Assembly: GCF_001299475.1 (NCBI RefSeq)
Contig: NZ_CYUJ01000003.1
Location: forward strand, 748,409 to 812,408
Direction: 5' to 3'
DNA from: Neofamilia massiliensis
GTDB taxonomy: Bacteria; Bacillota; Clostridia; Tissierellales; Peptoniphilaceae
DNA length: 64,000 nucleotides
The translations under genes and the position numbers were made by a program. This document shows, piece after piece, positions 1 to 8,529 of this stretch. Position 1 is the stretch's first letter. Each line of letters begins with the position of its first letter. The notes under the pieces are model-generated. The model saw only the letters and a program-made list of their open reading frames with translations, had not been told where the DNA came from and searched no databases.

Positions 1-51
1 GTTACTGGTGGAAAAACCCACTAAAGGAAGAGGGTAAAGCGAAAGCTTTCC

Positions 52-250
52 TCAGACTGTTGACAAAGCAGGTGCGTATGCACCTGCTTTTTTAATTTGA
101 TCTATCAGACGATGTCCATCTATCTTAAAATCTCCTCTAAATTTGGACCTGATAATCTCATCATCTTCTAATTCTAATAAAATTTGATCTTTATATTAAG
201 TAAAGCCATGTCCTAGTGGATACTTATACGATTTTGTTTTGGGAAAAGTT
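52..250 (-). pseudogene. Decayed coding remnant, unrecognised
   Basis: On the minus strand one frame reads a protein-like sequence (KSYKYPLGHGFT, stop, YKDQILLELEDDEII, RSKFRGDFKIDGHRLIDQI) interrupted by an in-frame TAA and preceded by further stops. The charged, locally conserved-looking segments resemble a gene that has lost its start and acquired nonsense codons. I do not recognise the family. It could also be chance, because the region is short. Confidence 0.3.
66..93 (+). terminator. Rho-independent terminator of a transcript entering from the left
   Basis: An 11-bp stem (AAAGCAGGTGC / GCACCTGCTTT) closes a GTAT loop and runs into six T. Just upstream, positions 30-53 fold into a second hairpin with a GAAA tetraloop (GAGG..AAAGC-GAAA-GCTTT-CCTC). 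The first bases can be read as the end of a protein (..VTGGKTH-stop at 22-24), but the two hairpins would also suit the 3' end of a structured RNA. I cannot tell which. Confidence 0.75.
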
Positions 251-329
251 ATATTTTACTCAATTTTTACCCATCCTTTAAGCCAACTTTTTCAAAGTCT
301 CCTAGTCTTAAAACAGGGAGATGATTAAA

Positions 330-581
330 TTGATAAGTAGTCAAAGAATTCGAAAAATTATTAGCGGTCTATCTACAATTATCTTAGTAGAACTTTTAAC
401 CTACAACCTGCCCTTTTTAAATTTAGACAGGACTAAGGTCATAAGTAGTTTAGTTTTACTTGCACTAATCGACCTAATTTTCTTTTTATATTTTTTCCGC
501 TGCCCAAATTGCAAAAAACTTTTAAGCCTTAAATATCCCTTCCAACACAAGTGCAAGGAATGTGGCTACGACATAAGATAA
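330..581 (+). CDS. Small membrane protein with C-terminal zinc ribbon
   Basis: About 83 residues. Two hydrophobic segments (roughly residues 10-30 and 38-56) are followed by a Cys4 ribbon: CPNC near residue 58 and CKEC near residue 77. The arrangement suggests a membrane protein with a cytosolic zinc-binding tail; function unknown. The frame has an ATG at 321, but the GGGAG ribosome binding site ends at 320 and abuts it. The TTG at 330 has normal spacing (9 nt), so I prefer it. It converges on the rnhB-yraN gene, with only a few bases between the two stops. Confidence 0.6.
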   Translation: MISSQRIRKIISGLSTIILVELLTYNLPFLNLDRTKVISSLVLLALIDLIFFLYFFRCPNCKKLLSLKYPFQHKCKECGYDIR

Positions 582-585
582 GTTC

Positions 586-1581
586 TTATTGGAAGGCGTC
601 TATAAAGTGGTTAAGGTCCTCTGTTTCTGAATAGATTTCTATAACGTCAAACCGTGGTTGGAGGTCTTCTTTGTTTACAAAGTGGTAGTAGTACTCTGCC
701 GCTTTTTTTATTTTCTTTTGTTTAATCTCGTCTACTGCTTCTGCTCCGTAGCCGTAGTTGGCATTTTTTCTCTGTTTGACTTCTACAAAGACTAGGTAAA
801 AATCTTTTTTGGCTATTAGGTCAATTTCTCCTTCGCCGTGGAAGATAAAATTTCTCTCTAGGATTTCATAGCCTTCATCTTTTAAATAGGCCTCTGCCTT
901 TTTTTCTCCCAGGTCTCCAATTCTCTTGGCCTCATCTTCCCACTTTTTCATATTTTTTAAAAATGACTGCCTGTGAATTGGACATGGGCCGTGTTTTAAA
1001 AGGGCCTCCCTGTGGGCTTTAGTTCCATAGCCCTTGTGTTTTAAAAATCCATAGCCTGGATAATCTTCTTCGTATTTTTTGCACAAGACTTCATCCCTGT
1101 AGACCTTGGCTAAAATTGAAGCGCAGGCTATTGAATAGCACTTATCATCTCCCTTGTCCAAAGAAACAGTTTCTATATGAGATTTTATTTTTACTGAGTC
1201 AACTAAGACTAAGTCGGCAACAATGTTTTTCTTTTTTAATTTTTCTTCCAGGTCCACTAAGGCCTTTTCCATTGACAGAATTGTTGCTTGAAGGATATTT
1301 ATCTTGTCTATGGTTTGGGCTGAGGCGCCTGCTATTGAAAAGTCTACTGCTGCTTCTTTGATTTTTCCTGCCAGGACCTGTCTCTTTTTTGCTGAAAGTT
1401 TTTTTGAATCCTTTATCCCTTCAATTAGGCCTAGGTCATGGGCTTCTTCGTTGATCTTGTCAAAGTCAACGCAAACTGCTGCTGCAACAACATCACCTGC
1501 AAGAGGTCCTCTGCCAACTTCGTCTATGCCAATAATATATCTCTTGCCTTGTGCATGGTAGGATCTTTCTATATCAAACAT
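586..1581 (-). CDS. rnhB: Ribonuclease HII fused to a YraN (UPF0102) nuclease-like domain
   Basis: 331 residues, much longer than a normal RNase HII (about 200-260). The N-terminal part has the RNase HII signature GIDEVGRGPLAG with acidic residues D20/E21, then KDSKKLS, VDSVK and the C-terminal YPGYGFLKHKGYGT block; it cleaves RNA in RNA/DNA hybrids, including single ribonucleotides. After about residue 210 comes a complete YraN domain: GDLGEKKAEAYL, GEGEIDLIA and FVEVKQR, the pattern of a restriction-endonuclease-like fold. In many bacteria rnhB and yraN are adjacent separate genes. The ATG at 1581 is chosen because a GGAGG precedes it and it overlaps the rbgA stop by 8 nt; a longer frame to 1608 lacks such support. 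Confidence 0.93.
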   Translation of the reverse strand: MFDIERSYHAQGKRYIIGIDEVGRGPLAGDVVAAAVCVDFDKINEEAHDLGLIEGIKDSKKLSAKKRQVLAGKIKEAAVDFSIAGASAQTIDKINILQATILSMEKALVDLEEKLKKKNIVADLVLVDSVKIKSHIETVSLDKGDDKCYSIACASILAKVYRDEVLCKKYEEDYPGYGFLKHKGYGTKAHREALLKHGPCPIHRQSFLKNMKKWEDEAKRIGDLGEKKAEAYLKDEGYEILERNFIFHGEGEIDLIAKKDFYLVFVEVKQRKNANYGYGAEAVDEIKQKKIKKAAEYYYHFVNKEDLQPRFDVIEIYSETEDLNHFIDAFQ

Positions 1582-2425
1582 TAGGCTCCTCCAAAGAAAT
1601 TCTGCCAATGGTCGCCTTTCTAAATTCGTCTAAGATTATATCTGTAACCCTAGTGTATTCAATTTCACTTCTACGCATAATGGCCCCTCTCTTCCTGGCG
1701 ATTTCTTCCATGGTCTCTAGGGGTCTTCCTTGAATCTTTATCTTAAATCTCTTTTCAAGAAGGTCTGGATAGTGGTCTGATAAATGCTCAACTAACTTTA
1801 GAGCCACATCTTCCTTAGGAAGGACTTCATCTTTTATTGATCCAATATAGGCCAAGTGAAGGGCCAGCTCTTCTGATTCAAATTTCGGCCACAAAACTCC
1901 TGGCGTGTCTAAAAGTAAAAGGTCTTCGCCAACTTTGATCCACTGGTTGGTCCTAGTTACTCCTGGAGTATTGCCTGTCTTTGTAGATTTTTTCTTGGCT
2001 AGTGAGTTTATTAAAGTTGACTTACCAACGTTAGGAACACCAATTATCATGGCCCTAACTTGTTTAGAAATAATTCCTCGATCTACATCTCTGGCTCTTT
2101 TTTCTTCCATGGTCTTGTGGACTTCTTTCATTAGCTCAGGAATGCCCTTGCCAGTATTTGAATTTAGTTCAACTGCTGGGATGTTATTTTCTTTATAGTA
2201 GGCCAGCCATTTTTTGTTGGTTTCAGGGTCAGCTAGGTCTGCCTTATTAAAAATTAAAATCCTCTTTTTGTCTCCTAAAAGTTCTTTAAGCAGGGGATTT
2301 TCTGTTGCCCTTGGTGCCCTTGCATCAACTAGTTCAAAGGCCAGGTCTACTTTTTTTAAATTTTCTCTAATAGAATCCGAAGTCTTTTTCATGTGACCTG
2401 GATACCAGTTTATATTTAAATTCAT
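1574..2425 (-). CDS. rbgA: Ribosome biogenesis GTPase RbgA (YlqF)
   Basis: 283 residues, the normal length. It is a circularly permuted GTPase: the G4 motif NKAD (60-63) comes before the P-loop GVPNVGKST (129-137) and the G3 motif DTPG (173-176). The N-terminal WYPGHMKK is typical of YlqF. RbgA acts late in 50S subunit assembly. It is the first gene of a pair with rnhB-yraN, with overlapping stop and start. Its promoter (TATAAT on the minus strand near 2440) and AGGTG ribosome binding site lie within the 85-bp repeat at 2423-2507. Confidence 0.95.
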   Translation of the reverse strand: MNLNINWYPGHMKKTSDSIRENLKKVDLAFELVDARAPRATENPLLKELLGDKKRILIFNKADLADPETNKKWLAYYKENNIPAVELNSNTGKGIPELMKEVHKTMEEKRARDVDRGIISKQVRAMIIGVPNVGKSTLINSLAKKKSTKTGNTPGVTRTNQWIKVGEDLLLLDTPGVLWPKFESEELALHLAYIGSIKDEVLPKEDVALKLVEHLSDHYPDLLEKRFKIKIQGRPLETMEEIARKRGAIMRRSEIEYTRVTDIILDEFRKATIGRISLEEPNV

Positions 2426-2507
2426 TTTATCACCTGTTTTAATTATACTATAGAAGCATCCTCTTTACATAGAAAAAAGCTGCTAGAAAATCTAACAGCT
2501 TAAGGGT
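2423..2507. repeat. 85-bp direct repeat, copy A
   Basis: It matches 3047-3131 with about three mismatches. Read on the minus strand it holds a terminator, a TATAAT -10 box, an AGGTG ribosome binding site and the start codon of rbgA. The two copies flank the VanZ-like pseudogene exactly, which indicates that the interval arose by duplication or insertion of a gene plus its control module. Confidence 0.9.
2473..2501 (-). terminator. Terminator after the VanZ-like gene
   Basis: An 11-bp stem with a 3-base loop is followed, on the minus strand, by a run of six T. It is identical to the terminator after pepF because both lie in the duplicated 85-bp module. Confidence 0.8.
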
Positions 2508-2512
2508 CAATT

Positions 2513-3049
2513 CTATTTATTTTTCAAAAACAATTTTTCGATTATACTTTTATAAATTCCAAAGCCTATAAGCACTCCAATACAGTTTGCTATTGAGTCA
2601 TTAATATTTATGTTTCTAAAAGTAAAACCTTGGATGAATATTAATATAAATTGGCACAATTCTAAACCTAAGCCTAAGGCTATGGCAATTTTTAAAATCT
2701 TCTTAATGTCTAAATCTTACTTTAAAACTCCCATTAGAAATCCAAAGGGTAGGGTCATAATAATATTTAAAACAAAATCTCTAAGGTTAAATCCAGAGAA
2801 AAACGGAAGCAAATTTACATTTGTGCTAATTATTTCTTTTAAAGTTAATTCGCTTCTCATTGTGTCTGCAATATCTGTCTTTAAATAAATTGGAAATATT
2901 GCATACTTTAGTAGCAATAAAATGTATGCAAAAAATATTGTTTTGATTATTCTTTCTCTTGTCGTCATTTTATTTCTCTTTAATATCAAATAGATTAAAA
3001 ATGGTAGAAATAATATTGCACCTGTAAATAAGTTAATTTCAATTATCAT
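2513..3049 (-). pseudogene. VanZ-like membrane protein, interrupted by an in-frame TAA
   Basis: The N-terminal part has two hydrophobic segments and the VanZ-type block NLLPFFSGF..NIIMTLPFGFLMG. It stops at a TAA at 2717-2719. The same frame then continues without shift through DLDIKKILKIAIALGLGLELCQF..NINDSIANCIGVLIGFG, the usual VanZ C-terminal half (E-L-x-Q, then D-x-x-x-N), and ends at TAG 2513-2515. One base change would restore a 178-residue protein. The start at 3049 has an AGGTG five bases upstream; an in-frame start at 3079 has none. VanZ-family proteins are membrane proteins, in one case linked to teicoplanin resistance; no such role is implied here. Confidence 0.8.
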
Positions 3050-3131
3050 TTTATCACCTATCTTAATTATACTATACAAGCATCCTCTTTACATAGAAAA
3101 AAGCTGCTAGAAAATCTAACAGCTTAAGGGT
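3047..3131. repeat. 85-bp direct repeat, copy B
   Basis: Second copy of the terminator, promoter, ribosome binding site and start-codon module. On the minus strand it ends pepF transcription and then drives the VanZ-like gene. Confidence 0.9.
3097..3125 (-). terminator. Terminator after pepF
   Basis: 11-bp stem with a T tract on the minus strand, within repeat copy B, just downstream of the pepF stop. Confidence 0.8.
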
Positions 3132-3136
3132 TGTTT

Positions 3137-4831
3137 TTAAAATTTGCTATCGTCTATTTTGTCTAGTTGTGACTTTATTGTCTCAACTGCTGCTTCCATT
3201 GTTCCATCTGCAAATGGACTCTTTAGGCCAGTTGATGCAACTAGGTCTAGGAAGGACTTTGATCCACCTAGCTTGCATAGGTCTAAATAAGTTTCCATAG
3301 CCTTGTCGTGGTCTTCTAGGCTCATTCTAAAGAAGCCAATGGCACAAACTTGGGCCAAAGTGTAGTCTATATAATAAAATGGACTTTGGAAAATGTGGGC
3401 TTGTTTAAAGAAAAATCCACCTGAGTTTAAAAAGTCATTGTCCTTGTAGTCCCTATGAGGTAAATACATTTTTTCTAACTCTCTAAATTTATTTCTTCTC
3501 TCTTCTGGACTGGCGTCTACATTTTCGTAAACGTAGTGTTGGAAGTGGTCAACTAAGGCCCCATAAGGTAGGAATTCCATTGTTCCAGCCATGTGAGCAA
3601 ACTTAAATTTTTCTGTATTTTCTTCAAAGAAAAGATCCATGTATGGGTAGGTTAAAAATTCCATAGACATTGAGTGGATTTCACAAGCTTCATAAGTTGG
3701 AAAACCGTAAGCTGATAGAATTTGGTTCCTAGATAGATACATTTGTAGGGCGTGGCCTGCTTCGTGGGTTAGAACTTCTACGTCCCCAGCTGTTCCATTT
3801 AGGTTGGCGAAGATAAATGGCACCTTGTATTCTTCTAGGCTAGTACAATAACCTCCAGACATTTTTCCGTCGTGGCTTAGTAAATCAAATAGATTATACT
3901 TGGTCATAATTGTAAAAAATTCATCAGTTACTGGTCCAAGACCCTTGTACATTTCCTTGCCCTTTTCTATAATCCACTCTGGGTCGCCTTTAGGGTTGGC
4001 GTTACCTGAATTAAAGTTTAGGGCTTCGTCATAGTAGTAAAGGTGGTCAAGGCCTAGTCTCTTTTCTTGTCTCTTTCTCAATTCTGTAGCAAAAGGCACA
4101 ACGTGTTTTACAATTTGCTCTCTGTACTTTGCAACTTCTTTTGGACCGTAGTCTGACCTAGACATTCTTAAATATCCAAGTTCAACAAAGTTTTCAAAGC
4201 CAAGTTTTTTTGCCATCCTGTCTCTAACGTGAACTAGGCGGTCGTAAATATCGTCAAACTTTTCCATATTTTTCTCAAAGAAACCAAAGTAGGCTTCGTT
4301 GGCCTTAATTCTAGTTTCCCTGTCCTTTGATTCGATTAGTGGCCTTAGGCGAGAAAGGGTATATTTTTTTCCATCTAAGTCAATTTCTGCTGAGCCAATT
4401 AGATCTTGGTATTCGTTGGAAATTTTTGCTTCTTCAACTAGGTCTTCAATAATTTCTGGACTAAAGGACTTTTCGTTCATTTCATAAAGGTTAAAAACTT
4501 GCTTGCCAAAAACTTCTTCTAAGCCAGCCCTGTGGTCTGAATATAAAACTGCCTTATTAAAATTGTTGGCAACGTCTTGGACCCTTGGCCCAATTTCGTC
4601 AAAGTATTCAGACTCGCCCTTATAAAATTCATCTCTGGTGTCTATTGAATACCTAATACTTGCAATAGTTCCTGCTGTGTTAATTTTTTCAGAGGCCTTG
4701 TCAACTTTCTTTATTAGGTCTACTTGGCCTTGTAAGTCTTTTTTAGGAAACTCTTCTGCGGCTTCTTTTAGTAGATCAATAAAGCCATCAACATCTGGTC
4801 TCTTGTATTCTATGTCTTGAAACTTTTTCAT
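3137..4831 (-). CDS. M3-family oligoendopeptidase (PepF-like)
   Basis: 564 residues, normal for M3-family oligoendopeptidases. The zinc motif HEAGH lies at 356-360, and an Asn-Gly-rich segment with a GDVEVL lead-in precedes it as in PepF-type enzymes. The protein has no signal peptide, so it should act in the cytosol, cutting short peptides for amino-acid use; that fits a peptide-fermenting anaerobe (inference). AGGAGG stands 6-7 nt before the ATG. It is monocistronic, ended by the terminator in repeat copy B. Confidence 0.93.
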   Translation of the reverse strand: MKKFQDIEYKRPDVDGFIDLLKEAAEEFPKKDLQGQVDLIKKVDKASEKINTAGTIASIRYSIDTRDEFYKGESEYFDEIGPRVQDVANNFNKAVLYSDHRAGLEEVFGKQVFNLYEMNEKSFSPEIIEDLVEEAKISNEYQDLIGSAEIDLDGKKYTLSRLRPLIESKDRETRIKANEAYFGFFEKNMEKFDDIYDRLVHVRDRMAKKLGFENFVELGYLRMSRSDYGPKEVAKYREQIVKHVVPFATELRKRQEKRLGLDHLYYYDEALNFNSGNANPKGDPEWIIEKGKEMYKGLGPVTDEFFTIMTKYNLFDLLSHDGKMSGGYCTSLEEYKVPFIFANLNGTAGDVEVLTHEAGHALQMYLSRNQILSAYGFPTYEACEIHSMSMEFLTYPYMDLFFEENTEKFKFAHMAGTMEFLPYGALVDHFQHYVYENVDASPEERRNKFRELEKMYLPHRDYKDNDFLNSGGFFFKQAHIFQSPFYYIDYTLAQVCAIGFFRMSLEDHDKAMETYLDLCKLGGSKSFLDLVASTGLKSPFADGTMEAAVETIKSQLDKIDDSKF

Positions 4832-4988
4832 AAATCCTCCTAGTGTTTTTTATTTTCTCATTCTTATTATAGTACAGAAATCCTTTTCCTTAAATAGGAA
4901 ATAGGAAAGAAATTCACTTTTCCTTTTAGAGAAACTTTTGTGTTATAATTTTTTTAAGATTATTTTAACAAAAATTTTAGGAGTTAGA

Positions 4989-5534
4989 ATGATAATTTTT
5001 CTAGAAAACTTAAGCTATGAAGAAAAAAACTTTATAGAGGACCTGTATAGAAGAGAAAAAGTCTTCTTATATAGGCTAGCCTTTGGAATTTTAAATAATA
5101 AAGACCTAGCTGAAGACGCTTTGTCTGCCTGTTTTATTAAAATTATGGATGATATTGATAGGGTTTTAAGTCTGCCAGAGTCAGCCTTAAGGCCCTACTG
5201 TCTTACTATTTTAAAAAATGAGGCTATAAATATTCTCAGAAGAGAAAAAAGGCTTGTCTATACCGACCAGGCTGAAAAACTCCTTATAGAAAATTTGGAA
5301 AACCAAATTGAAAAAGACCTTATAATAAAAGACCAAGTTGAAAGTCTCCTTTATAAAAACCAAGTCTTGACAGATGAGGAAAGAGATTTTATTATTTTCC
5401 GCTACAAACACGACTTGACTTATAAGGAAATTGGAAAGTTAATGGGCATATCAGAAGCCACTGCAACAAAAAGAAACCAAAGAATTTTAGAAAAAATTCG
5501 AAAGACCCAAAAAGGAGGCAAGGACAATGATTAA
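4989..5534 (+). CDS. ECF-type RNA polymerase sigma factor
   Basis: 181 residues. The sigma-2 region (FLYRLAFGILNNKDLAEDALSACFIKI) and the sigma-4 helix-turn-helix (DLTYKEIGKLMGISEATATKRNQRILEKIR) are clear, with a short linker as in ECF factors. An upstream in-frame ATG at 4938 is unlikely; the ATG at 4989 has AGGAG with a 5-nt gap, and a TATAAT box lies at 4944-4949. It overlaps the following anti-sigma gene by 8 nt, the usual arrangement for co-translated partners. The signal sensed is unknown. Confidence 0.92.
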   Translation: MIIFLENLSYEEKNFIEDLYRREKVFLYRLAFGILNNKDLAEDALSACFIKIMDDIDRVLSLPESALRPYCLTILKNEAINILRREKRLVYTDQAEKLLIENLENQIEKDLIIKDQVESLLYKNQVLTDEERDFIIFRYKHDLTYKEIGKLMGISEATATKRNQRILEKIRKTQKGGKDND

Positions 5535-6498
5535 AAATCAAAATTTAGAATTGAAAAAAATTGCCGACTTTTTGTATAGAGAAAAAGTTCAAGGGCTTAA
5601 AAATAAAAAATTTTTTGAAAAAGACTTAAATGACAATCAAATAAAGTCTCTTGCTTTAGTTATTAACGACCTGCCTTTTTCTTACCAAGGGCTTTTAAAG
5701 GCCAAGTTTATTTATAAGATGACTCCTAGTGAGGTTGAAAAAGTTTTTGCCATAGAAGATCCAAGATCTCTGATAATTTTTGTGGTAGACATTTTATCTA
5801 AAAAGCTAGGCCTCCAAGACCAAGTTATAAGTGAAAAGTCTCTTGAAGCTGCTTGCATCTTAGTTGAAAAGAGCGACCTTATAGATGCCAATAACTTGAC
5901 TAATAATGACCTAGCCTTTAAACCTACAAAAAATTTTAAAAAGACTTTGAAAAAAGCTGGCCTCGACCCTAGAAGGCCTTATGAAAAGATATTAAAAAGA
6001 GTCGCTTCCTTTATTTTAATAGTCTTGTCTAGCATTCTTGTATTTTTGAGCTTTAATGTTGCAGCAAGAGAAAAGTTTTTTGACTGGATAATTAAAGACT
6101 TTGGCCTATACAGTACCTTTACTCCAGAGATCATAGATCCTGATTCTCCTAATGCCGCAAAATTAAAAGACCTTAAAATTAATTATATCCCTGATGGTTT
6201 TGAACTTATAGATGAAAAATCAAGTAGACTTACAAAAAATTTTTGGTATATAAATTCTGAAAATGAAGACCTATTCTTTTCAATAACCTTCCATAAGTTA
6301 GTAAGTGAAAATTCGATCTCTATGTATGATACTGAAGATGCTGTTTTAGAAGAAATTTTTATTAATGGCAACAAGGGCTATTATTGGACCCACGGCACAA
6401 ACATGGTCCTTTGGCAGCAAAATAATATAGAATGTTTTATAGATGGAAGCATTTCTAGAGAAGAAATTATCAAAATCGCTGAAAATATTTCAAAATAA
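5527..6498 (+). CDS. Membrane-anchored anti-sigma factor-like protein, DUF4367-like extracellular domain
   Basis: 323 residues. A cytosolic N-terminal part (about 1-155) is followed by one membrane segment (SFILIVLSSILVFLSFNVA, about 160-180). The outer domain has LKINYIPDGFELIDE..LFFSITFHK..INGNKGYYW, the DUF4367 pattern found beside ECF sigma factors in clostridia. Overlap with the sigma gene supports a sigma/anti-sigma pair. The N-terminal half does not show the canonical zinc anti-sigma HxxxCxxC motif, so how it binds the sigma factor is unclear. Confidence 0.82.
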   Translation: MIKNQNLELKKIADFLYREKVQGLKNKKFFEKDLNDNQIKSLALVINDLPFSYQGLLKAKFIYKMTPSEVEKVFAIEDPRSLIIFVVDILSKKLGLQDQVISEKSLEAACILVEKSDLIDANNLTNNDLAFKPTKNFKKTLKKAGLDPRRPYEKILKRVASFILIVLSSILVFLSFNVAAREKFFDWIIKDFGLYSTFTPEIIDPDSPNAAKLKDLKINYIPDGFELIDEKSSRLTKNFWYINSENEDLFFSITFHKLVSENSISMYDTEDAVLEEIFINGNKGYYWTHGTNMVLWQQNNIECFIDGSISREEIIKIAENISK

Positions 6499-6560
6499 TT
6501 TTCAATTTTCTGTCCTTTTTTATCTTCTTAAAACGTTATTAATATAGGAGGTGAGAAAGA

Positions 6561-6968
6561 TTGAAAAAAACGACAATTCTTAGTGTTTCAATATTGATAT
6601 TGTTTTTAGTTGTATTAATAAGCAGTAAAGAAGTCTTAGCTAACAGTGAACTCATTCCAACTGTTCCTATGTTTAATAGTAGTAGCTTAATAACTCTTGA
6701 AATCTACTCGCATAATAATAATATTTTGGAAATTAATTGTTTCATTAAAGCTAAGTATCCGAATTCTTCAATATTTGGAACTGTATTTTTAGAAAAGTAT
6801 CATCATGGTAAATGGGTAGTTGTCAAATCTTGGAATTTTAATGATGTTAATTCAATATCATTTGTTAAAAGTTATAAAACTAATGTTGATTCTGCTTATA
6901 GAGCTCGAACATCTGGATTCATTGAAGAAGAAGAATTTTCTAAAATTACTAATATTATTAAATTATAA
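6561..6968 (+). CDS. Small secreted protein, unrecognised
   Basis: 135 residues, starting with TTG preceded by GGAGG nine bases upstream. There is a clear signal peptide (KKTTILSVSILILFLVVLISS, cleavage likely near VLA-NS). The mature part is beta-rich (TVFLEKYHHGKWVVVKSW) and resembles small secreted domains of clostridia (DUF6147-like at best; low certainty). It follows the sigma/anti-sigma pair and precedes another secreted protein. Its AT-rich codon choice lacks the GCC/AGG/CTA habit of its neighbours, hinting at foreign origin. Confidence 0.65.
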   Translation: MKKTTILSVSILILFLVVLISSKEVLANSELIPTVPMFNSSSLITLEIYSHNNNILEINCFIKAKYPNSSIFGTVFLEKYHHGKWVVVKSWNFNDVNSISFVKSYKTNVDSAYRARTSGFIEEEEFSKITNIIKL

Positions 6969-6993
6969 TATTATTTACAAAAAGGAGTTTGTT

Positions 6994-7884
6994 ATGAAAA
7001 AAATATTAGCGATTATACTGTCCGTGTTTTTTATTATATCAGGTGGAGTAACCAACGCATTGGCAAAGCAATTTGATAATTTGTATATTTTTAAGGATAA
7101 TGCTTTAGATTTATCTAATACAATAGAATTAGGAAGTCTTTCAGAAGATGTTATTAACTTACTTCCTGAGGATGCTAGAAAATATATGCTTGATAACAGC
7201 GATAAACTAGTAGCATCAGTTGTTACAATTCATATCGTTTCAACCAAAGATAAAGATAATCAAGTTATTGTAGCAAGTAAGAAATATGACCTAAGTGATA
7301 AAGAGGAAATTGAACTATTAAAAAATGATTTAGACTTTTTAGAAAAAGATGATTTTAGTACTTTTGAAAAAATTTCAATTACTCCTCTTAAGAGAGATGA
7401 CCATAGTTATATTATAACAGGTCTTAACGTTATTAAATTAAGTTCACCACAAAATAAATTTGAACTTGAGTTACAAGGATATTGGGATTGGAAAACTACT
7501 ATGTTAGTGTCAAGATATGATAGGATAGGACTCGGTTGGAGTGCTGATACCCACTTATTATCATCAACAGCGTTTGGAAATAGATACTACGACGGAAAAT
7601 CTATCTCACTTTCTAGAATAATAAATAATAATATACGAAATAACTATGATACACACGGTGTTTTGTGGAAACATAATAGCGATTATCAAAGCTATGGTAA
7701 TGTAATAGCAAGGATAAGTGGTAATAGTGGTATAGATATAAAATGTTGGTTAGATTATATTGCACCTGGCGGTCCTTCATCTGATGAGCATTGGTTTATC
7801 AATGTTTTTAATTTGATTTTTGATCATTTCAATATACCAGTAATCAACTATCGTTTTCAAACTAATATTGAATTATATGTCTAG
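6994..7884 (+). CDS. Secreted protein of unknown function
   Basis: 296 residues from ATG 6994, which has AAGGAG upstream; the open frame runs further left but only through the previous gene. The signal peptide is MKKILAIILSVFFIISGGVTNALA. The mature protein has an N-terminal charged region with a LLPEDARKYM motif and a C-terminal Trp/Gly/Tyr-rich region (YWDWKTTMLVSRYDRIGLGW). No enzyme motif is seen. Codon use is AT-rich like the preceding gene, and the two probably form one transferred unit. Confidence 0.7.
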   Translation: MKKILAIILSVFFIISGGVTNALAKQFDNLYIFKDNALDLSNTIELGSLSEDVINLLPEDARKYMLDNSDKLVASVVTIHIVSTKDKDNQVIVASKKYDLSDKEEIELLKNDLDFLEKDDFSTFEKISITPLKRDDHSYIITGLNVIKLSSPQNKFELELQGYWDWKTTMLVSRYDRIGLGWSADTHLLSSTAFGNRYYDGKSISLSRIINNNIRNNYDTHGVLWKHNSDYQSYGNVIARISGNSGIDIKCWLDYIAPGGPSSDEHWFINVFNLIFDHFNIPVINYRFQTNIELYV

Positions 7885-7930
7885 TTTCTATCAAAAAACA
7901 TTAGCTTTGTTAGAATAAAAAAGGTGAAAA

Positions 7931-8512
7931 ATGGGAAAAATTAAAGACTTTATTTCTAAAAATGATGGCAAGTTTTATAAGACTTTATTTATTATTAGTC
8001 TGGTAATTATTGTCAGTCTCTTGTCCCATCTATATAATTTTAGACAAGTTGACAAAGAGAGAATGGTCTATAGTACAAGTCGTTATATGGAATCCCTCCA
8101 AGTTTTTTCTGCTAAGGCGTCTGCATATTTAGAAAACCCTGATGATGAAGAACTCCTACTTGGCCTAAACAAAATGAGCTCTGATATGGGAAGCTTTATA
8201 AAAATATCTGCCTATAGTAAGTCTAATAAGTATAAGGACCTTGAGTCTGCCTTAGTAAAACTTGCAAAATTAAATTTTGAAGTGACTTTTGTCTACTTTC
8301 CTCAAGTTGACGATGGAGAAATCAAGAATAAAATTGAAAACTTTATCGAGGCCAACAAAGACCTTTATAATTTTTATAAGACAAGTGAAAGTGGACTTCC
8401 TGGTGCAAGTGATTTTGAAAACTATAAGGGGCTCTTAGAAAAAGTTCAAGAGACTAATAAAAATATTACAAGTGACTTTGCTATTGAAGATGAGAGTTTA
8501 AGAGATGAGTAA
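7931..8512 (+). CDS. Membrane-anchored protein, unrecognised
   Basis: 193 residues with one N-terminal membrane segment (FIISLVIIVSLLSHLY, about 20-36) and a long helical, charged outer part without cysteines. AGGTG precedes the ATG. Codon use returns to the genome norm (AAGGACCTT, GGCCTA), unlike the two genes before it. It is followed after 17 bp by a multi-pass membrane protein, so the two are likely co-transcribed and may work together. Function unknown. Confidence 0.6.
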   Translation: MGKIKDFISKNDGKFYKTLFIISLVIIVSLLSHLYNFRQVDKERMVYSTSRYMESLQVFSAKASAYLENPDDEELLLGLNKMSSDMGSFIKISAYSKSNKYKDLESALVKLAKLNFEVTFVYFPQVDDGEIKNKIENFIEANKDLYNFYKTSESGLPGASDFENYKGLLEKVQETNKNITSDFAIEDESLRDE

Positions 8513-8529
8513 AAACGAAAGGAGCAAGC

